A DNA stretch of 64,000 bases from Bagarius yarrelli (GCA_005784505.1 VCAZ01000022.1:2142695-2206694), one strand, 5' to 3'; shown: positions 21,816-35,620, counted from the stretch's first letter. Notes: generated by a model not told the origin, from the letters alone. Program-made: numbers and translations.

Positions 21816-22639
21816 TTAGTTAATATTTTGTCCTCAGAACACTCGAGGTGTCTGCTTGAATGGCAGTAATTATCGTAAGGCTTCTTTGGAATCAGGCCTG
21901 GATAATGCCATTGTTGACAGACAAAAGGATGCCCACTTTACTCCAAGTTGAACGTCAAAGGGAATAATTTGCTCCTAAGACTTACAAATTTAAAAAAAAA
22001 AAAAAAAACCCTCCAAGATTAACCATAATCACAGCCTACACAATCTGGGTCCAGTGTGAACTGCCTTCTCTGTCTCTCAGTTCTGATTAAATTAGTTCTG
22101 GGCCAGACAAGGCAAAAAGGACCAAGCTCAGGACCGAGAGAAGCTAAAGTTTGTTTTTTAATTTCCAGGGACGTTTACACACCCGTTAAATATGCATCTT
22201 TTGTTGTTTGATATTAACGAGTTAAAACATGGATGGAACAAAGTGTGACAGGAGCATGAATCATCTGAGAGGAGATTGTTTTGGTTAAGTTTGCATGACC
22301 ATACATGTGATTCATGGTCAACCCTAAACGTCTCCCCTTACAGGACTGCAATGCGTGTTAATGATTTCCAACAGTCCCAGTGGAAAAGCGTAGCAGTTTA
22401 ATGCAGAGCAAGATAAAGCTGGGCAAGAACGAAGACTAGAAGGAGGAAACAGGAAGGTAAAATTCAAAAACAAATGTCAGAGATGACGCACATGATCAAG
22501 TCCCAACCTTTTTTTGTACGCTAATGAGCATTGTTTTTTAATGTGTGTTATTTGTACTGGAATAAATGCAGTCATTAAAGTGAAATTTAGAGAATGACAC
22601 CCATACCCATATTATTGTGTACAACGGTAATAAAATAAA

Positions 22640-23690
22640 TAAAACCAGAATATAACACAACTGCAAATCCTTTTTGATTCATATTTGACTGAAATCGCCA
22701 CAAAGACAAGACATACAATGTTCACACCGATAAACTTTATTGTTTCTTTTAAATATTCACTCATTTTGATATTGATGCATGTGACACATCCCAATAAATG
22801 TGTTACAGGGCAACAAAAGACTGGGAAAGTGGGATATACTATAAAAACACCTGTTTGAAACATTTCACAGGTGAACAAGTTAACTGGAAACAGGTGAGCG
22901 TCATGATTGGGTATAAAAGGAGAATCCCAGAAAGGCTCCATCCCACAAGTAGGGATGGGGCGCGGTTCACCACTGCTTGAGCAAAAATCCCAACAGTTTA
23001 GGAACACCTTTCCTCAACAAATAAAGGAATTTAGGTATTCCCTCATCTACAGTTTAGAATATCATCAGAAGATTCAGAGAATCCGGAAATCTCTGCACGC
23101 AAGTGACAAGACCCTCAGGTGGCATTGGATTAAAAATAGACATCATTCTGTAAAGGATGTTTGGAAAAGCATTGTCAGCTAACACAGTTCGTAACAACAT
23201 CTACAAGTGCAAATTAAATCTACCATTCAGAGTGCAAACCAACAACACTCCGAAATGCTACCGGCAAATTGGAAAAGTGTCCTGTGGTCTGACGAGTTTT
23301 TAAAAAGAAATCATAAACGTTGTGTCCTCTGGGCTGAAGAGGAAAGCTCAAAGCCAACATTTGTGATGGTATGGAGGTTGTTTTAGTGCCTATGGCATGG
23401 GTAAAGTGCACATCTGTAAAGGCACCATTGATGCTAAAAAGGTACATTCAGGTTGTAAAGATAAATCCACCATCCAAGCGACGATTGAAAATGTTCAACG
23501 GATTATAAAGCGCAAAATAGCAACTAAATTTATACATCAAGTAAGAATGGAAAAGATTTCCAGCTACAAAGCTTCAACAATTAGTGTCCCCAGTTCCCAA
23601 ACACTTATTGAGCGTATAGTGACCAATAATGATGCTTTGTTTAGCATTAACATTTCTGATATATGAAATATATTTTCACAATTAAATTTA
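22640..23690 (+). mobile_element. degenerate Tc1-like DNA transposon with transposase remnant
   Basis: Segments in order match a fish/vertebrate Tc1-like element: GGGTATAAAAGGAGAATCCC, AGGGATGGGGCGCGGTTCAC, AATATCATCAGAAGATTCAG, CTGTGGTCTGACGAG, TGTGATGGTATGGAGG and CATCTGTAAAGGCACCATTG. The last four belong to the transposase, with CTGTGGTCTGACGAG near the first catalytic Asp region. Many frameshifts, stops and deletions break the frame (fragments at 22907-23182 and 23397-23666), so it is a dead copy. Confidence 0.8.
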
Positions 23691-23696
23691 AGCCGG

Positions 23697-23880
23697 ATAC
23701 ACTATATGGACAAAACTATTGGAACACCTGGCCATCACAATTCAGATTTTCTCTCAGTCATCATCTGATGATAACCTCCCGCCTCTGGAATAGTTTTGTA
23801 AGGATTTTGTTCATTTAGCCACGGTGGTAATAGTGAGATCAGAAACTAATGTTTGCTGAGGTCTGGTGTGAATTTGGCAT
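23697..23880 (+). mobile_element. Tc1-type terminal fragment
   Basis: It opens with ACTATATGGACAAAACTATTGG and continues through GTGAGATCAGAAACTAATG. It is the same family as 13640, 15215 and 19082, joined directly to the end of the previous element. Confidence 0.7.
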
Positions 23881-24320
23881 CAAAATAACAGCACAGATTG
23901 CAGTTCACAGGGTTTACAGAGTAATCAAAATGAACAGTTTAAATCTGTTCCCGGAGACCATAAAATAGAATTGATCAGTTTTATCACAGAAATGTTGTTA
24001 AATGTATTTTCATGAACATTAAACGTACTTTTAAAAAATGACATAATAAATATGATCTATTACCAGAGTCACTTTCGGTGTTTTAAATAGGTCACTGGGA
24101 CATTTGGATCCTGAAGGGGGAAGAAAAAAGGAAAAAGTGAAAAAAAAGGACCCAAGAAGAGAAACGAAAAGAAGAGAGAGAGAGAGAGAGGGAGAGAGAC
24201 AAAAAGAATAAAAAGACAGAGAAAGAAATGGGACGAGAGGAAAAGAGGGAGATTGTGGTGGTAAAGGAGAGGACTCCAGACAGGACTGTTTTTTGAGCTC
24301 ATTAAACTGGAGCATAGATT

Positions 24321-24329
<9 letters not shown>

Positions 24330-24360
<31 letters not shown>

Positions 24361-24515
24361 CAGGATATCTGTTGGAATGAGAATTAGTAATATTACACAT
24401 ATTATTAAAAATAATCCATCACACAATTCTGCTCCTCTGTGTATGCGTCACTGTGGCTTTTGTGTCCTGTAGCACATATTCAAACAAATAGATCAGCTGT
24501 GTGTAAAAGAGGGTA

Positions 24516-24572
<57 letters not shown>
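24330..24572. repeat. (TG)n and (GA)n microsatellites
   Basis: A TG run at 24326-24356 and a GA run at about 24520-24572, plus a GA-rich tract at 24170-24200. Long minus-strand frames here are low-complexity Leu/Ser/Phe translations. Confidence 0.9.
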
Positions 24573-24574
<2 letters not shown>

Positions 24575-25386
24575 CAGTTACTGGCAAATAAATTCAGTAA
24601 TTAAACCGAAATTAATTACTTTACCAACTTATAGAATCAACATTGGATTAAATTTGAACTAAATACTTAAAATTAAATCTATAAACAGAAACAGTTTTGG
24701 GAAGGACCAGAGCCATTTTCTTTATTATCTATCGTCACAAAATACATTCTGCCTAATCTATAAAAGCAAAACAAACAATTTAAATTGGTATTAATCGATT
24801 TAGTCACAGTAGCGTTAATTAGATCAGACACTAAGTGATAAAGAGAAAGCGAGAAGGATATGGTGATGAATCAGGTTATAGAGTTTTTCGGTATTTGTCA
24901 CAGTCCCTAAAGCCTCAGTAATGTTTATCATGGCATTAACACTCCTATGTTTATGAACACACACACACACACATTAGTGAAATGCTCCAGTTCTCATCAG
25001 TGTATGACTGCAAACTCTTTGACCTTACTGTGCGAGTAAACAGCAGCTTGAAATTAGCCAAACATGGCTAGAGCTAAGAGCTAGTTGATTAGCAACACCT
25101 ACATCTGGAGCTGATCTCCAGTAAAGACGCTTTAAAAGTAAAAAAAAAAACTTTTACCCAGTAACCAATGAGAGTACATAGAAAAACAGAGAGAGAGAGA
25201 GAGAGAGTGAGGGAGAGAGAGCGTGAGACCCCTTTTTCCCCTTCAAATTTTTTCTTTGCTGGTTTCGTATATTAATCATGTTTATTAAGTTTGTAGGTAC
25301 TTTTATTTTGTTTTAATAATTGGTTTTGACCATGTTTTCCTATTAGCCTTGCAATAAAGGGGGGAAAGTAGAGATTTCATGTTGAA

Positions 25387-25800
25387 TTAAAAGCTGCAAG
25401 CAGTGTTGAATGGGCCCTTACACCCTGGGCTCACCACCACCCGGTGGCTTATGCAAACATCAAATTGTGGCTAACATGCATTAAAAATAGTAAATGTAGT
25501 AGAAAGTTATTTATATGTTCCAAACTTCCTGCTGCCAAACTTCCTGGTGGCGCTATAACTATGGCGCTATAACTATAACTGAATATTGGCATGTACATGT
25601 CTTCAGGACAGGAGTTCTATCAAACATGCAAAGTTTAATACATATTGGACATTACATGTTCGAGTAAGTTTAAAACGTGACACATCCTGTTGCCAGCAGG
25701 TGGCGCTATAATGATAACTGCATATGGTCATGTAGATGTTTTTAGATCAATACTGTTATCAAGCATATGAAGTTTGGCGAAATATAACCGATTATTGGCC
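25387..25800. repeat. dispersed fish repeat with GGCGCTATAACTAT boxes
   Basis: It opens AAAAGCTGCAAGCAGTGTTG and TGGGCCCTTACACCCTGGGC and carries repeated boxes GGTGGCGCTATAACTATGG and GGTGGCGCTATAATGATAAC. I recall this element from several fish genomes but cannot name it. One box contains a CTCF-consensus match (25693-25706). Confidence 0.65.
25693..25706 (+). promoter_or_regulatory. CTCF-like motif inside a dispersed repeat
   Basis: CCAGCAGGTGGCGC matches the core consensus at all 14 positions and lies in the repeat at 25387-25800. Confidence 0.35.
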
Positions 25801-25854
25801 TTTAAAGATTACTGGCCACCGAGTCCTGAATCGCATTACATTTTCTTTGTTATA

Positions 25855-25972
25855 CAACTGAGCGATTGAGGGTTAGGGGCCTTGCTCAGGGGCCCAGCTT
25901 AATGGGGCTGGGAATTGAACCTGGGTCAAGTTGGTAGTCCTACAACTTGACCACTGCGCTACCACTCCCCCC
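25855..25972 (-). repeat. SINE fragment
   Basis: On the minus strand it shows GTGGTAGCGCAGTGGTC, GGTTCAATTCCCAGCC and GGGCCCCTGAGCAAGGCCCC. The 3' tail is missing. Confidence 0.8.
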
Positions 25973-25974
25973 CA

Positions 25975-26110
25975 CTGAACACCTTTTGGATGAGCTGTGA
26001 ACCCCAGAACTCCTCACACTTAACATTATGTCTGATCTCAGTAATAATGTTGTTGCTGAATGAACACAGATCCCGACAGTCACATTTTAACAATCTAGTG
26101 AAAACTCTTG
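25975..26110 (-). mobile_element. Tc1-type fragment
   Basis: GAACACCTTTTGGATGAGCTG and TGTCTGATCTCAGTAATAATG are reverse-strand counterparts of segments in the 13640 and 15215 copies. Confidence 0.6.
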
Positions 26111-26459
26111 GCCTGAAATGAGGAGGTTATTACACCAAGTGGGTGAAAATTAACTTGCCGATGTTGAATTGCTAAAGCGCTATTAGCATCACTGGAGTCA
26201 TAATGAAGGCAGTCTCTGACAAGACAATAGTAAATAGGATTTCGAGCCACACCACACACACACCGGAGGAATTGTGACTAATGATCTTCAAAAACACATA
26301 TGGATGGAGGCTAAGCATGGAAGATCATTTTCCATGATTTTGTCCACACTGTGAAATCTGGACAATTAAGTTTTATGACCAGTTGTGACCCATTTTCTTA
26401 TTATTCCATGAGAAATTAAAAAGATAAAAGAGTTCATTCCATGTGTTCAATTCACATAT

Positions 26460-26960
26460 GGTAGATGTTTATAAGATCACTCATGACGCAGTCCAAAGAA
26501 TTGTCAATGCAAGTGTAGGAGGCCATCCTTAGGCTTAAAAAAAACAGAACAGGCCCACCAGGGAAATATCAGAAAAACAGGAGTGGCCAAAAACTATTTG
26601 TTACATTCCTAAAAAGAAAGAATGCACTGGTAAACTCAGCAACACCTAAAAAGCCTGGAAGAACACCAAAGACAAGAAAGAGAATAATTCTCGGAGGAGA
26701 AAGAACTCTTTACAAAGGGTCAGATAAGAAACACGTTCGGTGCATCATAATCACTGTCCAAAGATACTTTACTTTAACAAGACAAATTAAACCACGTAAC
26801 CAGAATGAATGAAGGCATCTACAGCATATAGGTATGACTTGGACCGCAAATGGAAATGGATTGATGATGTTTATTAATAATTTGACTGATAATAGCATAT
26901 AATTAGTCGGACAACTCAACCAGTGACAATTGTTCAACCATTGATTACAACGACACTGAT
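26460..26960 (+). mobile_element. decayed Tc1-like transposon, second family
   Basis: AGGCCATCCTTAGGCTTAAA, AGGAGTGGCCAAAAACTATT, AAGAAAGAATGCACTGGT, AAACTCAGCAACACCTAAAA and GGATTGATGATGTTTATTAA occur in the order of a Tc1-like transposase gene of a different family from the 22.6 kb copy. Large internal deletions remove most of the catalytic region. Confidence 0.65.
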
Positions 26961-27544
26961 GTAAAAAATTTCTAAAAGGGAAATGAAAAGACTGAAAGAA
27001 AGAGAAAAGAAACACATCCCTGGTGTACCAGGATTTACCAGTACATATTGGACAGAGTCAATCCTACGTCCTATGTCCTATAAATAATGCGTATAGAAAA
27101 CAGGTCTTTGGTGTTGCGAACAGTCTTTTGAGCAATATAAAACCCCAACAAATTGTCACCGAAAGTTATCAGAACGAAAATCTGCTTTTGATTTGATCTT
27201 GGCCCGTTATGTGCTGACATCTACAAACTTGTTTTGAAGAACAAACCACTGCTGACAACATCAAGGTCAAATACAAAGTACAGCCGAAAGAAACATTACG
27301 GGTGGTATAATCAAAACCTTAAATGCGCAAAAGTGAGTCCAATTTTAGCATGAAGATAAGCTAATCTGAAATTGATGCCGGTTTGCCAAGATATCCACTG
27401 ATGACCGTTATATTAAACCTCAAATATTTCCATTTCCAAATACACACCAATAAAATATTTTAGACATTCCACAGAGCAGACGCTTCATTTAATTGGTTTA
27501 CAAGCATGTACCACATTTGTCCTTCTCAGACATGTGCACATCAA

Positions 27545-27810
27545 TCCTCAAGTTCAAGGAGCTTTATTGTCATTTCAACCATATATAGCAGATGCAGTAC
27601 ACAGTGAGATGAAATAACGTTTCTCCAGGACCCCCTGGTGCTACACAAAACATAGAATTTACAAAACAACAAAGAGCCACTGAACAGGATAGACATAAAG
27701 TGCATGTGTGCAACCTGGTGCAGACAGTGCAGAAACAGACGGTGCAATAAACAATACAAACATTACAGGGACAGTGCTAAAAGACAATACAGAACAGAAC
27801 ATAACGCAAT
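27545..27810 (-). repeat. dispersed repeat (GGAGCTTTATTGTCATTTCA family)
   Basis: It carries AGGAGCTTTATTGTCATTTC, GCAGTACACAGTGAGATGAA and CTCCAGGACCCCCTGGTGCT, hallmarks of a common fish interspersed repeat whose true orientation is probably minus. The overlapping 72-codon minus-strand frames are unsupported. Confidence 0.6.
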
Positions 27811-27839
27811 AGCGCCAACCATATTGTAAGATGTATCCT

Positions 27840-30800
27840 ATGAATTTATTCTGCTTTCTGGGACAATCTGGTCCCAAGTTTCCCTAATTTTTTGGTCACA
27901 AAAGGTTTTGATGGCATTGGGTGAAGCCTGCACACAATTAGCCAATTCCTCAGGCTTCTTTCAGCTGCATTCTCCTCATGGGACAAGCTTAAAGCAGCAC
28001 CTACCCTCTATCAAAGGGCCTTGCCGAGTATGTACATGAAGGGTGGTGCACCGTGATACTGGGAAATACTGTTCAATACAATCAAGTGAAACTAAGTTCA
28101 CTGAAAAGTCACTCTAACCCAATGCATAGATGACTTTATTGTACTTACTTATTGAATTTTCCCAATTAAATTAGGCTTTTAGCCTGGAGTTGGATCCCAA
28201 ATTTCAGCAGATATAGTTTCATCTCTGTAAGAGGGCACAGGCTCTAGTCTAGTCTGAACAAGTAAAATCACAGTCATAGACATTTTTGGCTAGATGGACA
28301 TTTTTACGGATGCCAAGTCAACTTATTGACAGGGGTTGCCCTCAGGAGAAGCACTGGCCATGACTTGGCTCTATATAAGAGAAGCAGTGACCTACCAGTA
28401 GCTCTAAAAGAAGGTATTGAATTTCATTGATACTTTTAATATTGTTTAAAGAACTTTAGTTTCCACTCCAAGCACATTTGCAAAAAAAACAAACGAACAG
28501 ATTTGGTACCCACAGACAGGCTAGCTATTTTTGAGCCAAATGCAAACTGAGAATTGCAAACTAGATGTCCAGAAAACATTGCAAAAGCACAGACTTAGAA
28601 TTTCCTAATCTGGAAGTTGTACCATTGACGAATATCAAGAAAAGTGCTTTATCTTTAAAGATATTAGCAGTCCAAAGGTAAGTTGGTTCGACATGACTTT
28701 CCTCATGTTTTACCCAGGTGATTCTTACCACCTCTGGTGGTTAAAAAAAAAGTTAGGTATGTATAAGAATTGTATTTTAGTTAAAGGTTCTTTCAAAATC
28801 CAGAATGACCCCATTAAGAGGCTGGCAAGCCAAATGCATGCAGTTTATGCATGTATACGTGTAGTTTTGCCCATTATAACTAATACAATCATAACTGGTC
28901 TAATTTCTTTGCACATACACTCAAATGCAATCTCACACGCAACCCTCTCCACATTGCTAAGGTAAGTGTAGTGGTTATATTTCCATGCTATTTTCTGCAC
29001 CTGTACTAACTGTACAAGCCTGACAAAACCCCAGTGTAAGCTGAAATCCCACACTGAGAAACAGAGCAACTAACTGCAACCAAAAATGTTAGCATGAGTT
29101 CACAGCCAGAGCCAAAAGCTGATATGAACGTTTTAATTGTCTGATTTTGCATTTTTGTTCTTGCATTAGTTATCTGTATTCTGGTCAAGACCCTGCTGAT
29201 GCCAGACCATATTCCTAGAATATACCCCTGCAATACAACCTGGATACCATAGCAGACAATAAACATGGGATCAAGATTTGAACTGTGAAGGAGCAAAGTG
29301 CCCATCACTCCCCCCCCGTGTGCGTCTTGAAAATGCCAATGGAAAACCATATAAAGCTGAAAGTTTCTTTGCTTGGAGACGACCAAGAGACGTATTTTTT
29401 ATGGCAGTTGAGCAAATCAATCGACAACATTAAAACATGCTGTTTGGTGTTATGTTCATCAAGTATGATGAAGACTATACATACATTGTATTATAAACAG
29501 TGGGCAGTCAATAAAAATGTTGTCTTTAAAGATAAACGTAAATTGTGTTTGCGCCAGTCATCCATTAATCCAGTAATTTACTCAAATTATTCATTATAAT
29601 TATTATAAATTGTAGTCATAATAACTCTTGTTATTATTTGTATTCTGAGTAGTCAAGCTTACACTATAAAAGCCCTAACAGGTGTGGGGTGTAGCTAAGG
29701 CTTGTTCAGCATTACATCTGTTTTATTGTTCTTTTGCTGACATTAACAATAAAGACGCAGTTGCTAAAACAATTGCTGGCATGTGTTTGAGCTCCATAAC
29801 ACCCACACAGGAACATTAGGCCTTCCTGCACACACGTATACACACAATCACACCACAAACTTTGCTGGTGAGTTTACAGCATTTGTTTCACCTATTGTTT
29901 TTCGTTAAACGCTCAAACACTGCGGATAAACATTTGCGAGCGGCTTATGGGATCCAGATCATTTTTATCTTCGCGGACAATCAGACTAAAATGTGATTTT
30001 GGTTACAGGAGTTTAGAGGTAAACTTTTAAAAGGTTCATAGAAATGCATGTCCGAACAGTGAATCTGCCTAAGGAAAACCTTGCTTTTTAAATGGTCTGT
30101 CTTTGATCCTCAATAAAAAAAGTCATTAATTTAAAATAATAATTGACTTGATTATAAATGACTGGGTATTTACATGCCAGAGTTTGGTATTTACTGCATA
30201 TAAAAATCAATGAATAGCTGTTTTTAGACCATTAGTCTGCTGGAATCCTTTAGTGGAAATCAAATAAATTCTAGAATTTGCCCTTTAATCAAATGGAAAA
30301 CATGTCTTTTCATCATGGCATGTCGTTCGTAGAAAATGTCCAAAGAGTACAGAAGGTTTTCCTAGGCTTTCAAATCAGTCACAAACCTTCCAGCAGTTAC
30401 TGAAGAAATAACGAATAAACGAATGAATAAAATGTTAGTATTTTAGATCCTGCATGAAAGGCACGTCTTTTGCACATCTTCTGTAGACAGTTCCAGAAAG
30501 CACATAGGACACATTATTCTTCATCAATCAATGTGTGTGTATGTGTTTGTTTCAGTATCTTCAGGCATGATAAACTGGTATATGACTCAGTGATGGCAAA
30601 TTGACTAGTTAACATAGTTAAATACCAAGAACATATACAGTTAAAACGTCACATAAAAACCCTTGGCTTTTTTAACGGAAAGCTACTGTCTATACTTCCA
30701 GTTTCTGAAAGCTAACTTTGAACTTGCCCTCGCTCTGAATTCTGTATTACGTCAGAATTTCATTCATATTGCTCGGAAAGTACATACTTACTTAAATATA

Positions 30801-32630
30801 GTACGCAGAATTTAGAACACCGGTGTTGCCTGATTGGATTAAAGATCTCCAGCCCAACTACGGCATAACACCCACCTATTTAAAAAACTACCAGCCCAAA
30901 ATAAGCAGTGTTTTATTTTATTAACATTTTATTGTAATTTCGATTCTATTGAAAAATGAATACAATATCATGTTTGTAGTTACATGAAACTCAACACCCT
31001 TCAGTCGTATCAAGAAGCTGCCCGAATTTTGGCAACTTGCCCAATGCATTTACTTCCACTCTGACCTGATCGATAAAAATGTATGGGCTTTGTTTTTGTC
31101 ATGACACCAAACCAACATTCAAACAGCATGTTGTAATCTGTAGTCTAATAACACTGAAAGCATACGTCCCACCCTCGCAGTCCAAAGCCCACCCCTCCTA
31201 AACTAGACGACCAGAGACAACATAACTACGATTAAAACATCATGTGTCATTTACTGTGAGAAACATTTATAGTACAGCGCTAAAATACTAAACGTAAAAA
31301 TAGTAGCTGATTACACAATGCTGCTGTAGTTTAATTTGTACACAAACGACATCAGCTTTCTTTCTGTCCAAAAGAAATACTACAACCATGGGGTCATCCT
31401 ACAGCCCCGTTGACTCCTGTAGTCGACTCTAACGTGGAAACAAAACACTGCTATTAATTTAGATTTTAGCTCTAAATTTTTTTGTATGTACATAAATATG
31501 TTGGCCGGCAGGTAGGAAAGCCGAACATTAAACATGGATGACAATATGACAGTTAATACTGTGTGTAAGATTTGTAATGTAATGTCTCCCTCTCACTCTC
31601 TGTCTCTCACTAAAGACCCCACAGACCTTAAGGGCACTTGTGGTGTCCCCTAATCCCCTAAATGCGCAGGTGTTTTCCAGCTCTTCAGCACACTTATCTT
31701 TTTTTCTTTCCTTCTCTCTCTCTTGCATTGTCTGATTGTGTAAAAAAATCGCTTTTGTAATCTTTTTCCACCCCCACCCCCCGTCCCCCAGTGCACCTCT
31801 TGAACTGTAAACAGCCGAGACATTTGTCAAAGATTTCAAAACCACCTGACCTTCCGTGCACTAATGATACTATTTTAGGACGCTGGCAAAAACTTCTGCT
31901 GGGGCACTGTCGGAAAATAGGTTTAGCAGGATGTGTGTTAAGGGGCGTGGCAATAAGTGAGGGAAGTATCATGCATGCGTGTTTGGCCATACCTTTGTTT
32001 TAAAGATCACTTCCTCAATATTACATTTTTGCTCATAGAGGTGTTAAGTGAAGATACGATCATGCATACTGTTTTATTGTTGAATCAGGGCTGTGCTAAT
32101 ATTGCCCTATTTCGTAGTTCCGAATTCTTTCTCCTACAAAGTGCAAAAGCCCTGTGAACGAAGGTCTGGGGCAAGTAATTTTTAAAAGGAATTGCAAAAC
32201 AAGCGATGTACAATTTAAGTAGTCGGACCAGATTTACATGGAGGAAATTTTAGTTTGATTGGTTAATGAAAGGGTTTATTATCGGTCTGACACACTTTTT
32301 TCCTCCAGAACATTCCTCAAACACTCCTCCTTTAGGATTACTCCTATCCTATTTCTATTCCCATTCAGAGCATAAGAGAACAGCTTGAAACCCGCCATAG
32401 TACTACAAGCCTTGCTGCTGGTCTAGCAACACGTCTTCCTCCTCTCCTTCTTCTTCCAATCCGGTATAGAATACATACATTTGATATATAGATTTGCCAA
32501 TGTTTTACATTAAATGTAAGTCCACACCTGGGGATCTTATTAAATGATCTCCATGCAGCTGGGACCCTAGTCACCAAGAAAACAATTGGTAACACACTAC
32601 GCTGTGAAGAACCTGATATGCACCTGCAGC
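27840..32630. other. long gene-free stretch
   Basis: Nearly 5 kb with no recognised exon, RNA or intact transposon. The 126-codon minus-strand frame at 29006-29386 has no family resemblance, no splice signals matching a gene model and AT-rich codons. Old unrecognised transposons are possible. Confidence 0.45.
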
Positions 32631-32689
32631 ACCCACAAGGTACTTCTACTCAAAAAGGCACATGTATAAACGTTTGCCAATAAACATAT

Positions 32690-33070
32690 GTATGATTCAG
32701 CAGGGAACTGGGTAAATTAATGTCCTGGAGTGGCCAAGCCAATCTACAGGCTATAATCCAACAGAAAATCTGTCGAGGAACCTAAGGGTCCAAATTGCCA
32801 AACATCAGCCTCAAAATGACTGGGAGAGAATCTGCAAAGAGGAGAGGGACAAAATCCTTCCTAAGATGTGTGCAAACCTGGTGGCCAACAAAAGAAACGT
32901 CTGATTGCCAACAAGGGTTTTGCCACCAAGCATTAAGTTTTATAAGGGATTAAATACTTATTTCAGTCAAAGATGAAGATCAATTTATACGTTTTTTGAA
33001 ATTAGTTTTTTAAATGTTTTTATTCTGTCTCTCGCTGTTAGAATAAACCTATTATTACAATTATGGACTG
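32690..33070 (+). mobile_element. 3' end of a Tc1-like transposon, third family
   Basis: TGGCCAAGCCAATCTACAGG, AAAATCTGTCGAGGAACC, GACAAAATCCTTCCTAAGAT and GGGTTTTGCCACCAAGCATT show the end of a Tc1-like transposase. The 3' flank reads TATTCTGTCTCTCGCTGTTA and AATAAACCTATTATTACAAT. The frame is broken. Confidence 0.85.
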
Positions 33071-34299
33071 ATCTTTACTTCTGCTTCTTCTGGCTGATGA
33101 AAAGTATGTTTTATATAGTATAATTATAGGTACCCATGCTGACATTAAGTTAATTTAGCCCCTCAAAGCTACATTAAGCACTTGAAAAGTGCTGCATCTA
33201 AATCCTAATTGTTTATAAGGTTAATCAACTCCATCACCCGTATATATGGATGCATTCCAGGTCAAGCTCGTGCCAGATGTGATTTGTACCTGTACGTTAT
33301 TTTTTTTTTTTCTATACAAAACAAGGCCATGGAAAAGACTACCATCTGTTGTAGATTTTCTTCTCCATGTGTAAGGAAATCAATGGTGCTCTGTAGTGGT
33401 GTATAAGCCCTTTTGCAGTGCCTCTTGCTAAATAGGATGATGGATGACGGTTTGCTGGTGAATTGAAAGCTGTCCCAGTACCCAGGTGGAAGGGAACGAC
33501 TAGGAAGGCTTTATGGCTCCATTTTCCTTTTAAAAGTCTTCTGATATTCTTTAAACATAACATTTTAAAAGGTTTTTCTACCAAAACAACAGTAAGGGTT
33601 TAGGTTATAGACCATCATCGTCATCATCATCTTCAGGTTGCTTCTACGCTTGTTTTTCACCTTTACGTGTGGGCAGGACGTACTGTCCAACAGACTCATG
33701 CTGATTCAGTTATTTTTACCAACACTTTTATATATACGCATAAATATTTTCAGGACGATGAAACCATCCTCAGGGGAGCAGCGTTGGGTTTCCCACATTG
33801 TGCGAAAATGGATCCTCGGGGCTCTGATTTATGGCTGCTGTTTTAGTCCTTGGCTTTAGGAGCCTGTGGTTGCGCAGGAAACGTTACAGCGACTGAGGAT
33901 TTGCAAACAATTCAGTCTTCCTTAAGTCACTCTTCAAAGACAAATCAATGTGCAGCCACGAGCAAATCCAAGCGTAGGGTCCTAATGGTTTCACCAGACA
34001 CTGGAAAAAGATCTACTACACTTGTTAGCAGTTTAAGAAGCCTTAATATACTAAGATCAATAATAACATGTTATTTGTTATTTGGTGTGTGAACAGTGTA
34101 AGGAGACTTCGTTGTTTTCAATTGATTCATTTTCACACAAAAAAAGCTTTACAAGAATAAAACACTATTACGTATCAAAATAATACAATTTTAACTTTGA
34201 TATTTTTATTTTTTTATTTATTTTAAGTAAAAAAAAGCCAAAGGAAAAGGAATAATTTCTTACCAGATGAAAAAAACAACCTTAAGAGTAACAACCCAC

Positions 34300-35010
34300 A
34301 GGAAAGAAATACTCTAGTAAACTTTAGAATTGACTGCAGTAAGATGTAGTATAGTGTAGTATATTGCTGTATTTACTACACAGCGTACTAGAGTATTAAC
34401 TCTAGTGAATTGATAAACTGTAGTAAATAATGCAATAGACTTTACTAGAAGTTACTAGAGTAAACTAGTACTGTAGTATATTGTTTTACATTACAGGATT
34501 TAGTTTTTTACACTGTTTACACTCTATAAACTACAGTTCTTTCTATACTTTGGCGAACTGATTTTACAGAGTTACTCTATGGAAAATAACGTTGTTGATG
34601 GGGATCAGTGTGTTCTAGTGTAAAATAATGGACAGCGATGTCAGATCATTGATTCGGCAAAAGTTTTTTAACTACAATAAGCTATAAAAAGAAATGATGA
34701 ACTGTGTAGTACAGTAATTAATGTAGTTATTTGCTTATTATACTATAGTAGGGTTACAAAAATTACCACAAGATTAAAGAAAACTATAGTATATTTATCA
34801 TAGTAAGGACCAAAAGTCTTTCTTAGGAATGTACTATGATATATTTACTATAGTAAAGGTATTTACCACAGAACAATTTTACTACACTTTCTATAGTAAA
34901 GTTACTCAAACACACTATAGTATTTTGTCATATTATGATATAGTATAGTATAGTGAACTAACTATAATATGGTTCAAAAACACTACAGTTCATCTACAAT
35001 ATGTTTTTCC
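34300..35010. repeat. region dense in ACTATAGTA-type short inverted motifs
   Basis: Motifs such as TAGTATAGTGTAGTATATT, CTAGTACTGTAGTATATTG, CATAGTAAGGACC and TTTACTATAGTAAAGG recur in both orientations for about 700 bp. It looks like one or more decayed palindromic elements. No coding content. Confidence 0.55.
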
Positions 35011-35329
35011 TATAAGGAGACAGAAGATTAGGATGATAAATTATTTGTATAAACAATGAAGGCAAGTGTACTTTTCAAGTTAGCTTTTTTTGGTTTAAAT
35101 AAGCAAATAGTTATAATTAGAAGAAGAAGAAGAAGAAGGAAAATTCTGATGTGCGTAGTGGTTTTGTGGTCAGCATGTTTGCCTGACACCTCCAGCGTTC
35201 GGTTATAGCTTCTATCCGCTGTGCTAAAAGTTTACCTGCGTTTCTTTCAGGGTGCAATGGGTTCCTTTAGATTTGTTATATTTTGTCTTGTCTAAATTGT
35301 GTGCAATTGTGTCGTGTGAAGCTAAATCA

Positions 35330-35620
35330 GACGTGTTGTTGTACAGAATGTTGTAACATTACCCACAAACCCAAACCCTGTTCCAGCATGACAAAACCCC
35401 TGAACTCCATGATGACATGCTGTGTTCTGGTTGGAGTGGAAGAACTCTGGTGTCCTGTACAAAGCCTTGATTTTGACTCAACACCTTTAAACTGAACAAT
35501 TTTTGGGATGAACTGGAACACAGACTGAACTCCAGACCTCCTCCTATTACACTTACTGATGTAGTGCTAGAATCCTGATATTAGGTTATGTTACAGAAGA
35601 CTGTTTGGTCTATTTTCCTA
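35330..35620 (-). mobile_element. Tc1-type fragment
   Basis: CCTGTTCCAGCATGACAAAA, CTGAACTCCATGATGACATG and GGATGAACTGGAACACAGAC are reverse-strand counterparts of the 13640-14000 copy. The same arrangement recurs at 59575-59835. Confidence 0.75.

Noticed and set aside
24031..24426. 131-codon minus-strand frame with His-Thr and Leu/Ser/Phe runs.
   Set aside because: Made from TG and GA simple repeats.
29006..29386. 126-codon minus-strand frame with hydrophobic segments.
   Set aside because: No family resemblance, no matching splice sites, AT-rich codon use; probably chance or a very old element.
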